A stretch of 64,000 bases of DNA from Candidatus Endomicrobiellum devescovinae. GTDB taxonomy: Bacteria; Elusimicrobiota; Endomicrobiia; Endomicrobiales; Endomicrobiaceae. The notes beneath the pieces are model-generated. The model was not told where the DNA came from. It worked only from the letters and a program-made list of their open reading frames with translations, and did no database searches. The stretch is taken from contig JAIRYK010000022.1 of the NCBI GenBank assembly GCA_031267795.1, forward strand, positions 124,001 to 188,000, read 5' to 3'. This document shows positions 56,257-64,000 of this stretch, piece after piece. Position numbers and translations under genes: made by a program. Position 1 is the stretch's first letter. Each line of letters starts with the position of its first letter.

Positions 56257-57447
56257 GTGAACATTTCAAAAAGAGTGCAATCAATTAAACCGTCGCCAAC
56301 TCTTGCCATTGATGCAAAGGCAAAAGCCTTAAAGGAGCAAGGAGTAGATATTATCAATTTTGGTGTAGGTGAGCCAGATTTTGATACACCGCAAAGTATA
56401 AAAAATGCGGCAATCAATGCAATAAACTCAGGATTTACAAAATATTGTCATGTTCCAGGTACTCTTGAGATAAAAAATGCCATAATAGAAAAACTCAAAA
56501 GAGACAATGATCTTGTTTACACTCCTGAACAAATTATAGTATCAAGCGGAGCAAAACATTCTTTGTATAATCTTTTTCAATCTATAATTGATGATGGGGA
56601 CGAAGTTATAGTTCCAGCGCCTTATTGGGTGTCTTATCCAGATATGATTGCTCTTGCTGGTGGAAAACCAGTAATTATCCAAACAACAGATAAAACAAAT
56701 TTTAAAGCTACGCCTGAAACCATAGAAAAAGTTTTAACAAAAAAAACCAAAGCCATAGTAATCAATTCGCCTTCAAATCCTACAGGCGTCACATATTCAC
56801 AGGAAGAGCTTAAAACTATAGCAGATGTGTGTGTAAAACATAAAATTTTTATAATTTCAGATGATATATATGAAAAGTTGGTATATGACAATTTTAAATT
56901 TATTTCTATAGCTCAAGTTTCTCCTCAAGCAAAAGAACTTACAATAGTAATAAATGGTGTTTCTAAGGCTTATGCTATGACAGGTTGGAGAATAGGTTAT
57001 ACTGCAGGACCAAAAGATATAATTTCCGCAATGTCTAAAATACAAAGCCAGTCCACGTCAAATGCTTGCTCAATTTCAATCAAGGCTGCCGTTGAAGCTT
57101 TAAATGGTTCGCAAGAGTGTGTTGAAAATATGAGAAAAGAATTTGAAAAAAGAAGAGATTATATTGTAACTAGACTTAACTCTATCCATGGGATAACCTG
57201 TAGAAAGCCTGAAGGGGCTTTCTATGTTTTCCCAAATATTAAGGAATTCCTCGGAAAAACTTTTGATAGCAAAACTATAAATACAGATTTGGAATTTGCA
57301 GATTACTTGATTAACTATGCAAAAATTGCAGTTGTTCCTGGAACGGCTTTTGGAGCTGAGGGATACATAAGACTTTCTTATGCAACTTCTATTGAAAATA
57401 TAAAATCAGGTATGGATAGGTTGGAAACCGCATTGAAAAAAGTATAA
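56257..57447 (+). CDS. aspC: Aspartate aminotransferase, class I (PLP)
   Basis: A 396-residue fold-type I aminotransferase. G-V-G-E-P-D-F-D-T-P near residue 40, N-S-P-S-N-P-T-G near residue 170, the PLP lysine in N-G-V-S-K-A-Y-A-M-T-G-W-R-I-G-Y near residue 235, and a terminal R-L-S-Y-A. The pattern is that of thermophile-type aspartate (or prephenate) aminotransferases. The start is GTG 56257, with AAAGGAG 7 bases upstream; the frame runs to 56188 but without a ribosome site and into the promoter. Intact and monocistronic. Confidence 0.92.
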   Translation: MNISKRVQSIKPSPTLAIDAKAKALKEQGVDIINFGVGEPDFDTPQSIKNAAINAINSGFTKYCHVPGTLEIKNAIIEKLKRDNDLVYTPEQIIVSSGAKHSLYNLFQSIIDDGDEVIVPAPYWVSYPDMIALAGGKPVIIQTTDKTNFKATPETIEKVLTKKTKAIVINSPSNPTGVTYSQEELKTIADVCVKHKIFIISDDIYEKLVYDNFKFISIAQVSPQAKELTIVINGVSKAYAMTGWRIGYTAGPKDIISAMSKIQSQSTSNACSISIKAAVEALNGSQECVENMRKEFEKRRDYIVTRLNSIHGITCRKPEGAFYVFPNIKEFLGKTFDSKTINTDLEFADYLINYAKIAVVPGTAFGAEGYIRLSYATSIENIKSGMDRLETALKKV

Positions 57448-57449
57448 GT

Positions 57450-57490
57450 AGTAAGCTATATAGGCATTCTTATATGACTTTAGGCTTACT
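57450..57490 (+). terminator. Weak hairpin after aspC
   Basis: AGTAAGC (57450-57456) pairs with GCTTACT (57484-57490) across a 27-base loop, just after the aspC stop. There is no T-tract. Confidence 0.3.
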
Positions 57491-57578
57491 AGGTTCTATC
57501 CAATATTTCCTTTAAATATCCTCAACAAGAAATAGCCAAAGTTTATTGGAATTTTCACTATTTGGAATTCCTAGAACC

Positions 57579-59531
57579 TTATTTTTGAATTCCTATCTTT
57601 TTAACCTTTTTATCACCTAAAAGTGTCTTTACAACCACAAAATATACTCCCGGCGCTATACGGTTTCCATCTTGATTTCTTAAATCCCATTTTACCATTC
57701 TTCTTTTTTCCGCTGTATATATTTCTTCAATTAAATCGCTTGCATTGAAAGATTTTACAAACTCACCTGTTACCGTGTAAACGTTTATATCTATTACATC
57801 TGTATGAAAAGGGAGATTTGTTATCTTTATGTATCCTTTTTCGCTTATGCTTACAGGGTTTGGATAGCAAACAAAATCTTCAACGCTATTTGGCGGTACA
57901 AGACTTGTATCTAAAACTAGTTTGCCATAACCGTAAGTACAGTCGGGAGAAGATTGTATCTGTATTGCGTAACCAACAACTTGATCTTTTAAATCAGAAA
58001 TAGTTGTTCCTGTACTTAAACTTAATAATAAAGCAGCAGCACCTGCAACATGCGGTGCTGCTGCAGAAGTACCTGCAAAACTTTTATACCCAAGAGAGGC
58101 TGTTGTAACGCCTGTTGGAGCTACTAATTCAGGTTTCATGAGCCATGGGTTGCGCACTGGTCCTCTGGAACTGTAATATGCTATAGGACCTGAACCATAA
58201 TTTGAAACATTTACAGCGCCAACAGTTAAAGCATCTCATGCGTCTGCAGGCATACATAGAGACGATTCTGGATTTCTATCAATAGAATTTTCAACAACGT
58301 CTCCTGATGAGTTTCCCTTGGAAAACACTAACCTCATATATCTTCCGTTTGGTGAAGAAGTGTCCTGATCCTGAAAAATTTTTATTTTTAACTTATTAGG
58401 ACGGGTATAGTTACTAAATATAACCTTTTTCATGGGATCCTGTACGAAATTCGTATGACCTATTTCAGTGTTATATTGATCATATACATATATATTATAT
58501 ATGCTATTTCCGTTATAATCGTCCCACATTAAAGTAATATCAGCATCTGTTGGAACATTAACACTTAAAAAGTCGCTTCCATTAGGAAACCTTGTATATC
58601 TTGTTCCAGAATTCTGAAAACTTCCAAACCATGTATGGTCAGCTTCATTTCCAGCTGCAACAATAGACAAAAATTTATTGCCTGTAAAGCTTGTATCAAT
58701 ATAAGCATCTATCCCTCCTCCTCCTCCTGCCATAAAACTTTCAGGAACATCAAAACCTATAGAACAACTTACAATTTTTATACTATTTAGTGAACAATAA
58801 ACAAGTGCATTTGAAAAGCTCACCTGATTATCAACTTTAAGTAAATACATTTCAGCAGCTGGAGCTATATCGTAAATTATTTCCGCACATGCAGAGCCAT
58901 GAGTATCGCCAACAGATGGATTTACAGGTTGCTGACCATTCGTAAAATCAACAGTAGTAAGATTACGTGGAAGCTCACCACGGTTTTGTAAATCTAAATA
59001 ACCTTTAAAACCTTTATCTAAAACAGCAATTTTTACACCAGCACCGTCAACACCGTCTAAAATGAATTTAGTTGCATTGATCGCATCTCTGCCTTCGCTG
59101 ACAGTTTCCATAGGTTTTGCATGGTCGCTTACATCCGCATAGTATGCACCAGATACTTTTTCAAGCTCAGATATCAGACCTACAGGAACATACGCTATTA
59201 AGTAACTTTCCGATTTTATATATTCTATATTGTGCATAGTAAAAAAACTTGTATCCACATTATCTGACTTACCGTCAACTGGATAAAAAATAACTTCAAT
59301 TTTATCACTTAAATGAGAATAATCAGGGGTTTCAACAGATTGACCTTGTCCAGAAATACCTCTAAGATAAACTGGAACTTCATCTTTTGATGAAAAAGCG
59401 GAGGTTGTCGCTCTTTGTTCTTTTACAGAGGCATTTTTTAGACGCTCTGTGATAACAATACCTGATGCATAAGATAGGAAACCAGATAAAATAGATAAGA
59501 CAATAACTATTCTGAACGATATATTTTTCAT
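57579..59531 (-). pseudogene. Exported S8 (subtilisin) protease with T9SS-like C-terminal domain, in-frame TGA
   Basis: A single 651-codon frame with one TGA at 58236-58238 between P-A-D-A and D-A-L-T-V-G-A-V-N. It has a signal peptide (about 1-24), then the S8 domain: Asp in I-A-V-L-D-K-G-F, His in G-D-T-H-G-S-A-C, Asn in A-A-G-N-E-A-D, and, after the TGA, Ser in F-A-G-T-S-A-A-A-P-H-V-A-G. The last ~85 residues (C-Y-P-N-P-V to V-K-K-I-G-I-Q-K) look like a FlgD/T9SS type A sorting fold (V-Y-T-V-T-G-E, A-P-G-V-Y). The TGA removes the catalytic serine unless read through. It is coupled to the PorV-like gene (ATGA overlap). Confidence 0.8.
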
Positions 59532-60520
59532 TTAAATTCCACTTTAAGAGAAAATATGCTCATATTCCCAAGTTCACCAAATGGAAGCCATGCGTAATCT
59601 ATTGAAAATAGCTTTTTAATATTTATTCCAAACCCAAATGACAAATTTCTTTTATACCATTCTCCAAGAGAATTATTATTATTGACAGGACAACTATACC
59701 CACCTCTTAAAAAAAATACTTGGTCTCTGTTAATCTCAAATGCACCTTTAAGCTGTATTATTCCGTCAAAAAAAAGTTTCAGTTCAAAGCCAATATCAAA
59801 AGATTCTGATAAACTATTTTTGTAGGCAATATACGCATTACTAGGCAAATTGTATTTATCCACTTTAAATCCAACATTTTCCAATCCGCCTGCCAAAGAC
59901 CAGTATGCGTTTGATAAATACAAAGCCGCAAGATCAATAGCCATACCAGAAAGAGAACTACCGTCAATATCATTCTTAACATATTTTATACCGCTGCCGA
60001 CACAAACTTCTTTAGAAATTTGCTGTCCAGCATTTATCTGCACACATGAATCACCAGCACTAAAAAAACCGTCTTTTTTATAGTCTCCGTCATCAGCTTC
60101 TCTCACTCTATCCATCTTGCCATAATCCAAACCGTCATACATAACACTTAAAACAGCTTGTTTTATAGGAGTAGCAAAATAATCAGTTTTTCTTACTTTA
60201 CTCATCTTGCCATATTCTAAACTGTCAGGTATAATTCTTATGGGAACTGCAATATAAGCGGTATTATAGGATACATCTTGAATATGCGATGCGTGCGTTG
60301 CTTGAATGTTATATTTATCTACCAATCCCAAAACCGCAGGATTTGGCATAGACGTGTTCCTACCAAAAGAGGACATTGAAGCGAGGGCTGCTTGAGTCGC
60401 ATTTTTGGGAAGTTTTAAAAAATCAAAGACAGTCGTACCTGAAGCAACAGGAAACGCTTTACTTGAAAACAAAACAAGTATTGATAAAACAATAGGAAAT
60501 TTGTTCTTATTAATCTTCAT
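59528..60520 (-). CDS. PorV/PorQ-like outer-membrane beta-barrel protein
   Basis: A 330-residue protein with a signal peptide (to about residue 24) and the N-terminal pattern of the PorV/PorQ (UPF0164-like) family: S-G-T-T-V-F-D-F-L-K-L-P, A-T-Q-A-A-L-A-S-M, M-P-N-P-A-V-L-G. Later segments are alternating amphipathic strands ending in F-S-L-K-V-E-F-K. In Bacteroidota PorV shuttles T9SS cargo on the outer membrane; here the role is inference from the family and from the protease with a sorting-like domain encoded next. The permease stop is immediately before its ATG, so it belongs to the tolC operon. Confidence 0.7.
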   Translation of the reverse strand: MKINKNKFPIVLSILVLFSSKAFPVASGTTVFDFLKLPKNATQAALASMSSFGRNTSMPNPAVLGLVDKYNIQATHASHIQDVSYNTAYIAVPIRIIPDSLEYGKMSKVRKTDYFATPIKQAVLSVMYDGLDYGKMDRVREADDGDYKKDGFFSAGDSCVQINAGQQISKEVCVGSGIKYVKNDIDGSSLSGMAIDLAALYLSNAYWSLAGGLENVGFKVDKYNLPSNAYIAYKNSLSESFDIGFELKLFFDGIIQLKGAFEINRDQVFFLRGGYSCPVNNNNSLGEWYKRNLSFGFGINIKKLFSIDYAWLPFGELGNMSIFSLKVEFK

Positions 60521-61705
60521 TTAACCTGTAAATAAAATACCTTTAGATCCTTTTCTCAAAAAATATATTCTCATGGAAATAATACAATAAGAAAAATAAA
60601 AATATGTTATTCCTATACCTATTAACTGTATTAAGTAATAAAGCGTAAATTCTATGCCAAGATTTTGTTGATAAATCTTTCTAAAAACTTCAAGAAAAGG
60701 CGTAAGAGGTATTACTTGCACAACTGTCTTTATAACTTTCGGCATTTGATCTAAAGACCAAGTATATCCTGAAAGCAAAAAAGCTGGAGCAGAAATAAGC
60801 AAACAACCTTTTAATGTGTTCATTCTCGTTTTTAATAGAGAAGCTAAAAAAAAGCCTAAAGAAATTGAAGCAAAAGCAAAACATAAACTTAAACCCATAG
60901 CTGCAAGTTTTGAATATACTATATGTATGTGAAAAATAGGAAATATAATAAAATACAAAAACGCAAAATGCAAAAAAGCAAACAAGCAGTAAACAATCAT
61001 TTTACCAACCAAAGCTTTAAATAAACTCTTACGAGGTACTCTAAGCATTAACATTATTGTCCTTAAGTCAAACTCGGAAGATATTGCTAAAGCTCCGACA
61101 AGTATTAAAAGTTGATGAAGCACAGATAGCCAAATTCCCGGAGTTAAATAAAAATTATAATTTAACGAAGGGTTGAATAGCTTTGCTTGATTTATTTGTA
61201 CAGGCTGCACCAAATCAATGGCTTGTTTTGGATGCCCACCTTTTTTTGTAAGTGTCTTATATTTAACACCTGCACCAATTGTTGAAAGAATAGTTGTCGC
61301 ATCTAAATCCATCATATTTCCCATTATATAGTTTGACGAGTTTATAAAAACCGTTATGCTTGTAGGCTTTTGCCTTTTAATATTTTGTTGAGTATATTTA
61401 GGAATGTACAAACCCAAAACTGCTTTTTGATTGTTAAACAAATCATGCAATTCGTTTACATTTGAAAGCCTATAATTTAATTGCATGTCAGGAGATGCGT
61501 TAAAATATCTTACAATATTGCGCGATATTTTTGTGTTATCATTATCTATTACTGCAATTGGAAGTTTTGTCAGCGTCCCAGACATGTATATTCCGCCAAG
61601 AAGTAAAATATCTAATATAGGAAAAACAAGCAGAGCAAAAACCAAAAGCCTGCTCTTAGAAATATACTTCAATTCCCGCGTAATAATATGTAAAATTTTT
61701 TTCAT
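60521..61705 (-). CDS. ABC-2 type permease (YhhJ/YbhR-like)
   Basis: A 394-residue inner-membrane permease: one N-terminal helix, a periplasmic domain of about 150 residues (I-A-V-I-D-N-D-N-T, V-F-I-N-S-S-N-Y), then about five helices. It has the family's L-L-S-G-Y-T-W-S-L-D-Q-M-P near residue 315 and I-P-L-T-P-F-L-E. It belongs to drug/lipid-type ABC exporters that work with a HlyD protein and TolC. No ATP-binding subunit is encoded beside it. It overlaps hlyD by 4 bases and abuts the PorV-like gene. Confidence 0.85.
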   Translation of the reverse strand: MKKILHIITRELKYISKSRLLVFALLVFPILDILLLGGIYMSGTLTKLPIAVIDNDNTKISRNIVRYFNASPDMQLNYRLSNVNELHDLFNNQKAVLGLYIPKYTQQNIKRQKPTSITVFINSSNYIMGNMMDLDATTILSTIGAGVKYKTLTKKGGHPKQAIDLVQPVQINQAKLFNPSLNYNFYLTPGIWLSVLHQLLILVGALAISSEFDLRTIMLMLRVPRKSLFKALVGKMIVYCLFAFLHFAFLYFIIFPIFHIHIVYSKLAAMGLSLCFAFASISLGFFLASLLKTRMNTLKGCLLISAPAFLLSGYTWSLDQMPKVIKTVVQVIPLTPFLEVFRKIYQQNLGIEFTLYYLIQLIGIGITYFYFSYCIISMRIYFLRKGSKGILFTG

Positions 61706-62502
61706 TTTAAAACGGCGGTCATTCCAGGTCTTAAGTTTTCTATTGCATCCTTGCTTTTTAGTCTAACTTCAAAAGTTTTTAAATCATAATTACCTTGTTG
61801 AGCGGTAGGTTTCCAAGAAGCAAAAGTTCCTAATGCCGAGATATATGTTACTTCCATATCAGATGTTTTGTTTAACGCAGGAAAGAAAACTTTATAAAGA
61901 TTGCCTTTATGTATATTTTTTAAATCACCTTCGCGTATATTAAACACTGCCCAAATATCGTTTGGATTAAAAATCGTAAATATTGGATAGCCGGTTGACA
62001 CAAGCTCGCCTAAATTTGAAATGACTTGAACTATTTCTCCATCTATAGGGGAAGTAATGGTAAGTTCAGAATAGTACGCCATAACTTCGTCTCTTTGCCC
62101 TTTTACAGCTTGAAATTTTTGCTGGGCTGCTTTATATTTATATTCAATTTCGTCATACTGCTGCTTTGATATTACATTATTATTGTATAGATTTTTCATT
62201 CTACTGTAAGTATTCTTTGCCAATACAAATTGATCATTTGCTTCTTTCATAGCAGCATTTACTGTTTTAAGTTTAGCGTCAAGCTCTTTGCCTTCAAGCC
62301 TTCCAAGAACTTGCCCTTTTTTAACGGTTTCACCTTCGCTTACAAAAATCTCAGCAATTCTCCCGGGAACTTTTACACCTACATCTATCTCAGAAGCGTC
62401 TATTTCGCCGACTATAACTTTTTTATTTCCTGAACACGCAAATAATATTGTTGTTAACGCTATCCACAGCGTAACAATAAAAAACTTTTTGGTAAATATC
62501 AT
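61702..62502 (-). CDS. HlyD-family membrane fusion lipoprotein
   Basis: About 266 residues. The start is ATG 62502, overlapping the tolC stop as ATGA; the longer frame to 62535 lies inside tolC. A signal peptide ends with a lipobox (L-F-A-C), so the protein is probably a lipoprotein anchored at the inner membrane. It has the biotinyl-lipoyl-like halves (V-G-V-K-V-P-G-R-I-A-E-I-F-V-S-E-G and L-T-I-T-S-P-I-D-G-E-I-V-Q-V) around a coiled-coil hairpin of about 70 residues. It bridges the ABC permease to TolC. Confidence 0.88.
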   Translation of the reverse strand: MIFTKKFFIVTLWIALTTILFACSGNKKVIVGEIDASEIDVGVKVPGRIAEIFVSEGETVKKGQVLGRLEGKELDAKLKTVNAAMKEANDQFVLAKNTYSRMKNLYNNNVISKQQYDEIEYKYKAAQQKFQAVKGQRDEVMAYYSELTITSPIDGEIVQVISNLGELVSTGYPIFTIFNPNDIWAVFNIREGDLKNIHKGNLYKVFFPALNKTSDMEVTYISALGTFASWKPTAQQGNYDLKTFEVRLKSKDAIENLRPGMTAVLK

Positions 62503-63899
62503 TGCGAGAACTCCTCTTCTTGCAGAATTGAACAAATATTCAACAAATTAGCATAAGCGCTATTATAGTCAAAAATAGCTTTTGCTTGATCTACTTTTAT
62601 CTTTGTAAAAGCAAGTTCTGCATCTAAAACTTCTAAAGAAGTGGCAAGACCTTCCTTAAAAGATGTCTGATAAAGTTTTAAATTTTCTTTGGCAAGTTCT
62701 TCGCTACTTTGCAAAGCTTCATAATCATTCTTTGCAGCCTCGCATTTATGGTAAAAGTTTTTAATTCCTGTTCGGACAATATTTTTTACATCTAAGCTCT
62801 GAGAATCTATTGCATTGATTTGGGCTTTTACAGCTTTAATCTCGTTAATGTCAGAAGCTCCGCCAAAAATGTTCAAAGAAGCGGTAGCCCCAACAACCCA
62901 TTTGGGTTCAACAATAGATAAGTCATTCTGAAGTATTTGGTACTCTCCTGCTAAAGAAATATTTGGAAGAAGATTCCCGACTGATACTTTATGCTTTTGT
63001 TTTAACATTTGTTTTCTGCTGTCCAAAAGTTTAAGGGAACCGTTGTTTGCCTCCACCTTTGACTCGTAGTAATCTACACTTTTTAAAGTTTGAAGCATTG
63101 CCATATCGGAAGACAAAACCATATCTTTTATATCGCGTCCTATATTGTTGCTTAACAAAATTAAGATTAAATCTTTATCTGCCAAAGCTTGCTTGTAGTC
63201 TCTTTGAGCTTCAGAAAGAGCAATCTCTGCTCTCAAATAATTTGCTTTTGATATTACACCACTTGAGTAAAGTCTTTTTGCATTATCAACATGTTTTTCT
63301 ATATCTTCAAGGTAGTCTTTTCGTATTTGCACAACCTGCTCAATAAGCTTTACTCTATAGTAATCTTCTATTATAGAAGATATAACAGAATTCTTTGTCA
63401 ATTGAAGATTGATTTCGGCAACCTCTTTTTCCAGCTTTTTTACCGAAGCGTTTGCCGAAACTTTAAACCCTGTAAATACAGGCTGTATAAATGTAGCCAT
63501 TACCCTGACAAAAGTATCGTTTAAAACTTTTTTCTCAAAAGATGGTATGTTTTTATTAAGCGCTTGTTTCAGTGAATCAGGAGTTGTCCCACTCAAGAGT
63601 GTATAGGTGGCTACATCTGCAGAAATTATCGCCGTACGTATATCGTTGAAATTCAAACTAATCGGCTTATCTATTTTATTTGCTAATCCAACAACATCTA
63701 TCCTCGGCAAATATCTGCCCTTAGCTGCAGATGCATTATGAGAACAACTTTCAAGTACTTGGTTGGCAGCTTTTATGCCAGGGTTGTTATTTATACCTAT
63801 AGATATTGCTTCTTTCAAAGTTAAAGAATTGTTTTGAGCATGAACTACAACATTTATAGAAAATGAAACAAAAATAAATAAAACTATTTGTTTTTTCAT
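62499..63899 (-). CDS. TolC-family outer-membrane efflux protein
   Basis: A 466-residue TolC/OEP protein with a signal peptide (ending H-A near residue 21) and two repeats of the OEP fold: long helical stretches (V-S-N-L... R-L-Y-S-S-G-V-I-S-K-A-N-Y-L-R-A-E and Y-Q-T-S-F-K-E-G-L-A-T-S-L-E-V-L-D-A-E), each ending in the typical hairpin. It forms the trimeric exit duct for the exporter encoded next. First gene of the tolC-hlyD-permease-porV-protease unit. Confidence 0.9.
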   Translation of the reverse strand: MKKQIVLFIFVSFSINVVVHAQNNSLTLKEAISIGINNNPGIKAANQVLESCSHNASAAKGRYLPRIDVVGLANKIDKPISLNFNDIRTAIISADVATYTLLSGTTPDSLKQALNKNIPSFEKKVLNDTFVRVMATFIQPVFTGFKVSANASVKKLEKEVAEINLQLTKNSVISSIIEDYYRVKLIEQVVQIRKDYLEDIEKHVDNAKRLYSSGVISKANYLRAEIALSEAQRDYKQALADKDLILILLSNNIGRDIKDMVLSSDMAMLQTLKSVDYYESKVEANNGSLKLLDSRKQMLKQKHKVSVGNLLPNISLAGEYQILQNDLSIVEPKWVVGATASLNIFGGASDINEIKAVKAQINAIDSQSLDVKNIVRTGIKNFYHKCEAAKNDYEALQSSEELAKENLKLYQTSFKEGLATSLEVLDAELAFTKIKVDQAKAIFDYNSAYANLLNICSILQEEEFSQ

Positions 63900-63907
63900 C
63901 GTGATTT

Positions 63908-63937
63908 AAGGTACAAAATATTCAGAAAACTTGTCAA
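63908..63937 (-). promoter_or_regulatory. Candidate promoter of the tolC operon
   Basis: TTGACA at 63932-63937 on the minus strand, followed 18 bases later by TACCTT, a poor -10, just before the tolC ATG at 63899. The -35 is perfect but the -10 is weak. Confidence 0.3.
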
Positions 63938-64000
63938 CGAATATATTTACAGCAAACAAAGAAATATTGTCTAAGAATATTTAAGAAATTTATTGATATT

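Noticed and set aside
33372-58238. TGA recoded as a sense codon (it interrupts the GT8 and protease frames)
   Set aside because: Several intact genes end in TGA, some in ATGA overlaps, and prfB keeps the TGA-dependent frameshift. TGA is a stop here.
1-64000. CRISPR arrays, prophage, rRNA genes, replication origin
   Set aside because: I saw no regularly spaced repeats, phage structural genes, rRNA sequence, or DnaA-box cluster near dnaA-type genes.

Overview
The window is a low-GC, densely coded bacterial chromosome segment. It carries single-copy housekeeping genes plus a marked load of broken accessory genes. The gene set (GTP-type PEP carboxykinase, PssA/Psd, Lnt, TolC, autotransporter, PorV-like protein, DUF3078-like protein) points to a Gram-negative-type envelope. 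The decay pattern, the AT bias and the exported, protist-type enzymes resemble Elusimicrobiota of the Endomicrobium type (termite-gut flagellate symbionts). That assignment is an inference and was not checked by any search.

Layout. 0.2-1.3 kb: two small exported proteins. 1.4-8.7 kb (minus): recO, two CNNM/CorC-type CBS proteins, ybeY, a PgpH-like HD protein, aspS and a Nudix hydrolase. 8.7-19.5 kb (minus): a frameshifted small exported protein, pckG, ndk, pssA-psd, prfB with a +1 programmed frameshift site, lnt, a frameshifted PAS/HisKA gene, and secA. 19.9-22.4 kb: a frameshifted autotransporter. 22.9-31.3 kb (minus): hemW, an SPFH/NfeD pair, lepB, lepA, a DUF3078-like protein, cinA and thrC.

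31.3-39 kb is an accessory region. It has, on the plus strand, a secreted HAD-like protein, a dead fic gene, a signal-peptide glycosyltransferase-8 fragment, cstA and a eukaryotic-type phosphomannomutase with a signal peptide. On the minus strand is an intact Fic protein whose promoter carries three phased TTGACA repeats. A decayed serine recombinase then abuts tRNA-His, followed by tRNA-Arg. Two dispersed repeats link upstream regions of the secreted-enzyme genes.

39-57.5 kb: a frameshifted comEC, thiL-tsaE-tsaB (plus), rsfS / LytR_C protein / yqeK / nadD / TPR-SH3 protein, rho, coaE-polA-trxB-trxA-fmt-def, tRNA-Val, obgE-rpmA-rplU, and aspC (plus) divergent from rplU through overlapping promoters. 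57.5-63.9 kb (minus): a tightly coupled operon tolC, hlyD, ABC-2 permease, PorV-like outer-membrane protein and an S8 protease with a T9SS-like C-terminal domain. The protease has an in-frame TGA.

The main themes are decay and export. Four genes (small exported protein, PAS/HisKA protein, autotransporter, comEC) are each broken by what looks like one single-base indel in or beside a homopolymer, and the protease by one TGA. The most interesting candidates for new biology are the exported enzyme set at 31.6-36.7 kb and the TolC/HlyD/permease/PorV/protease operon.
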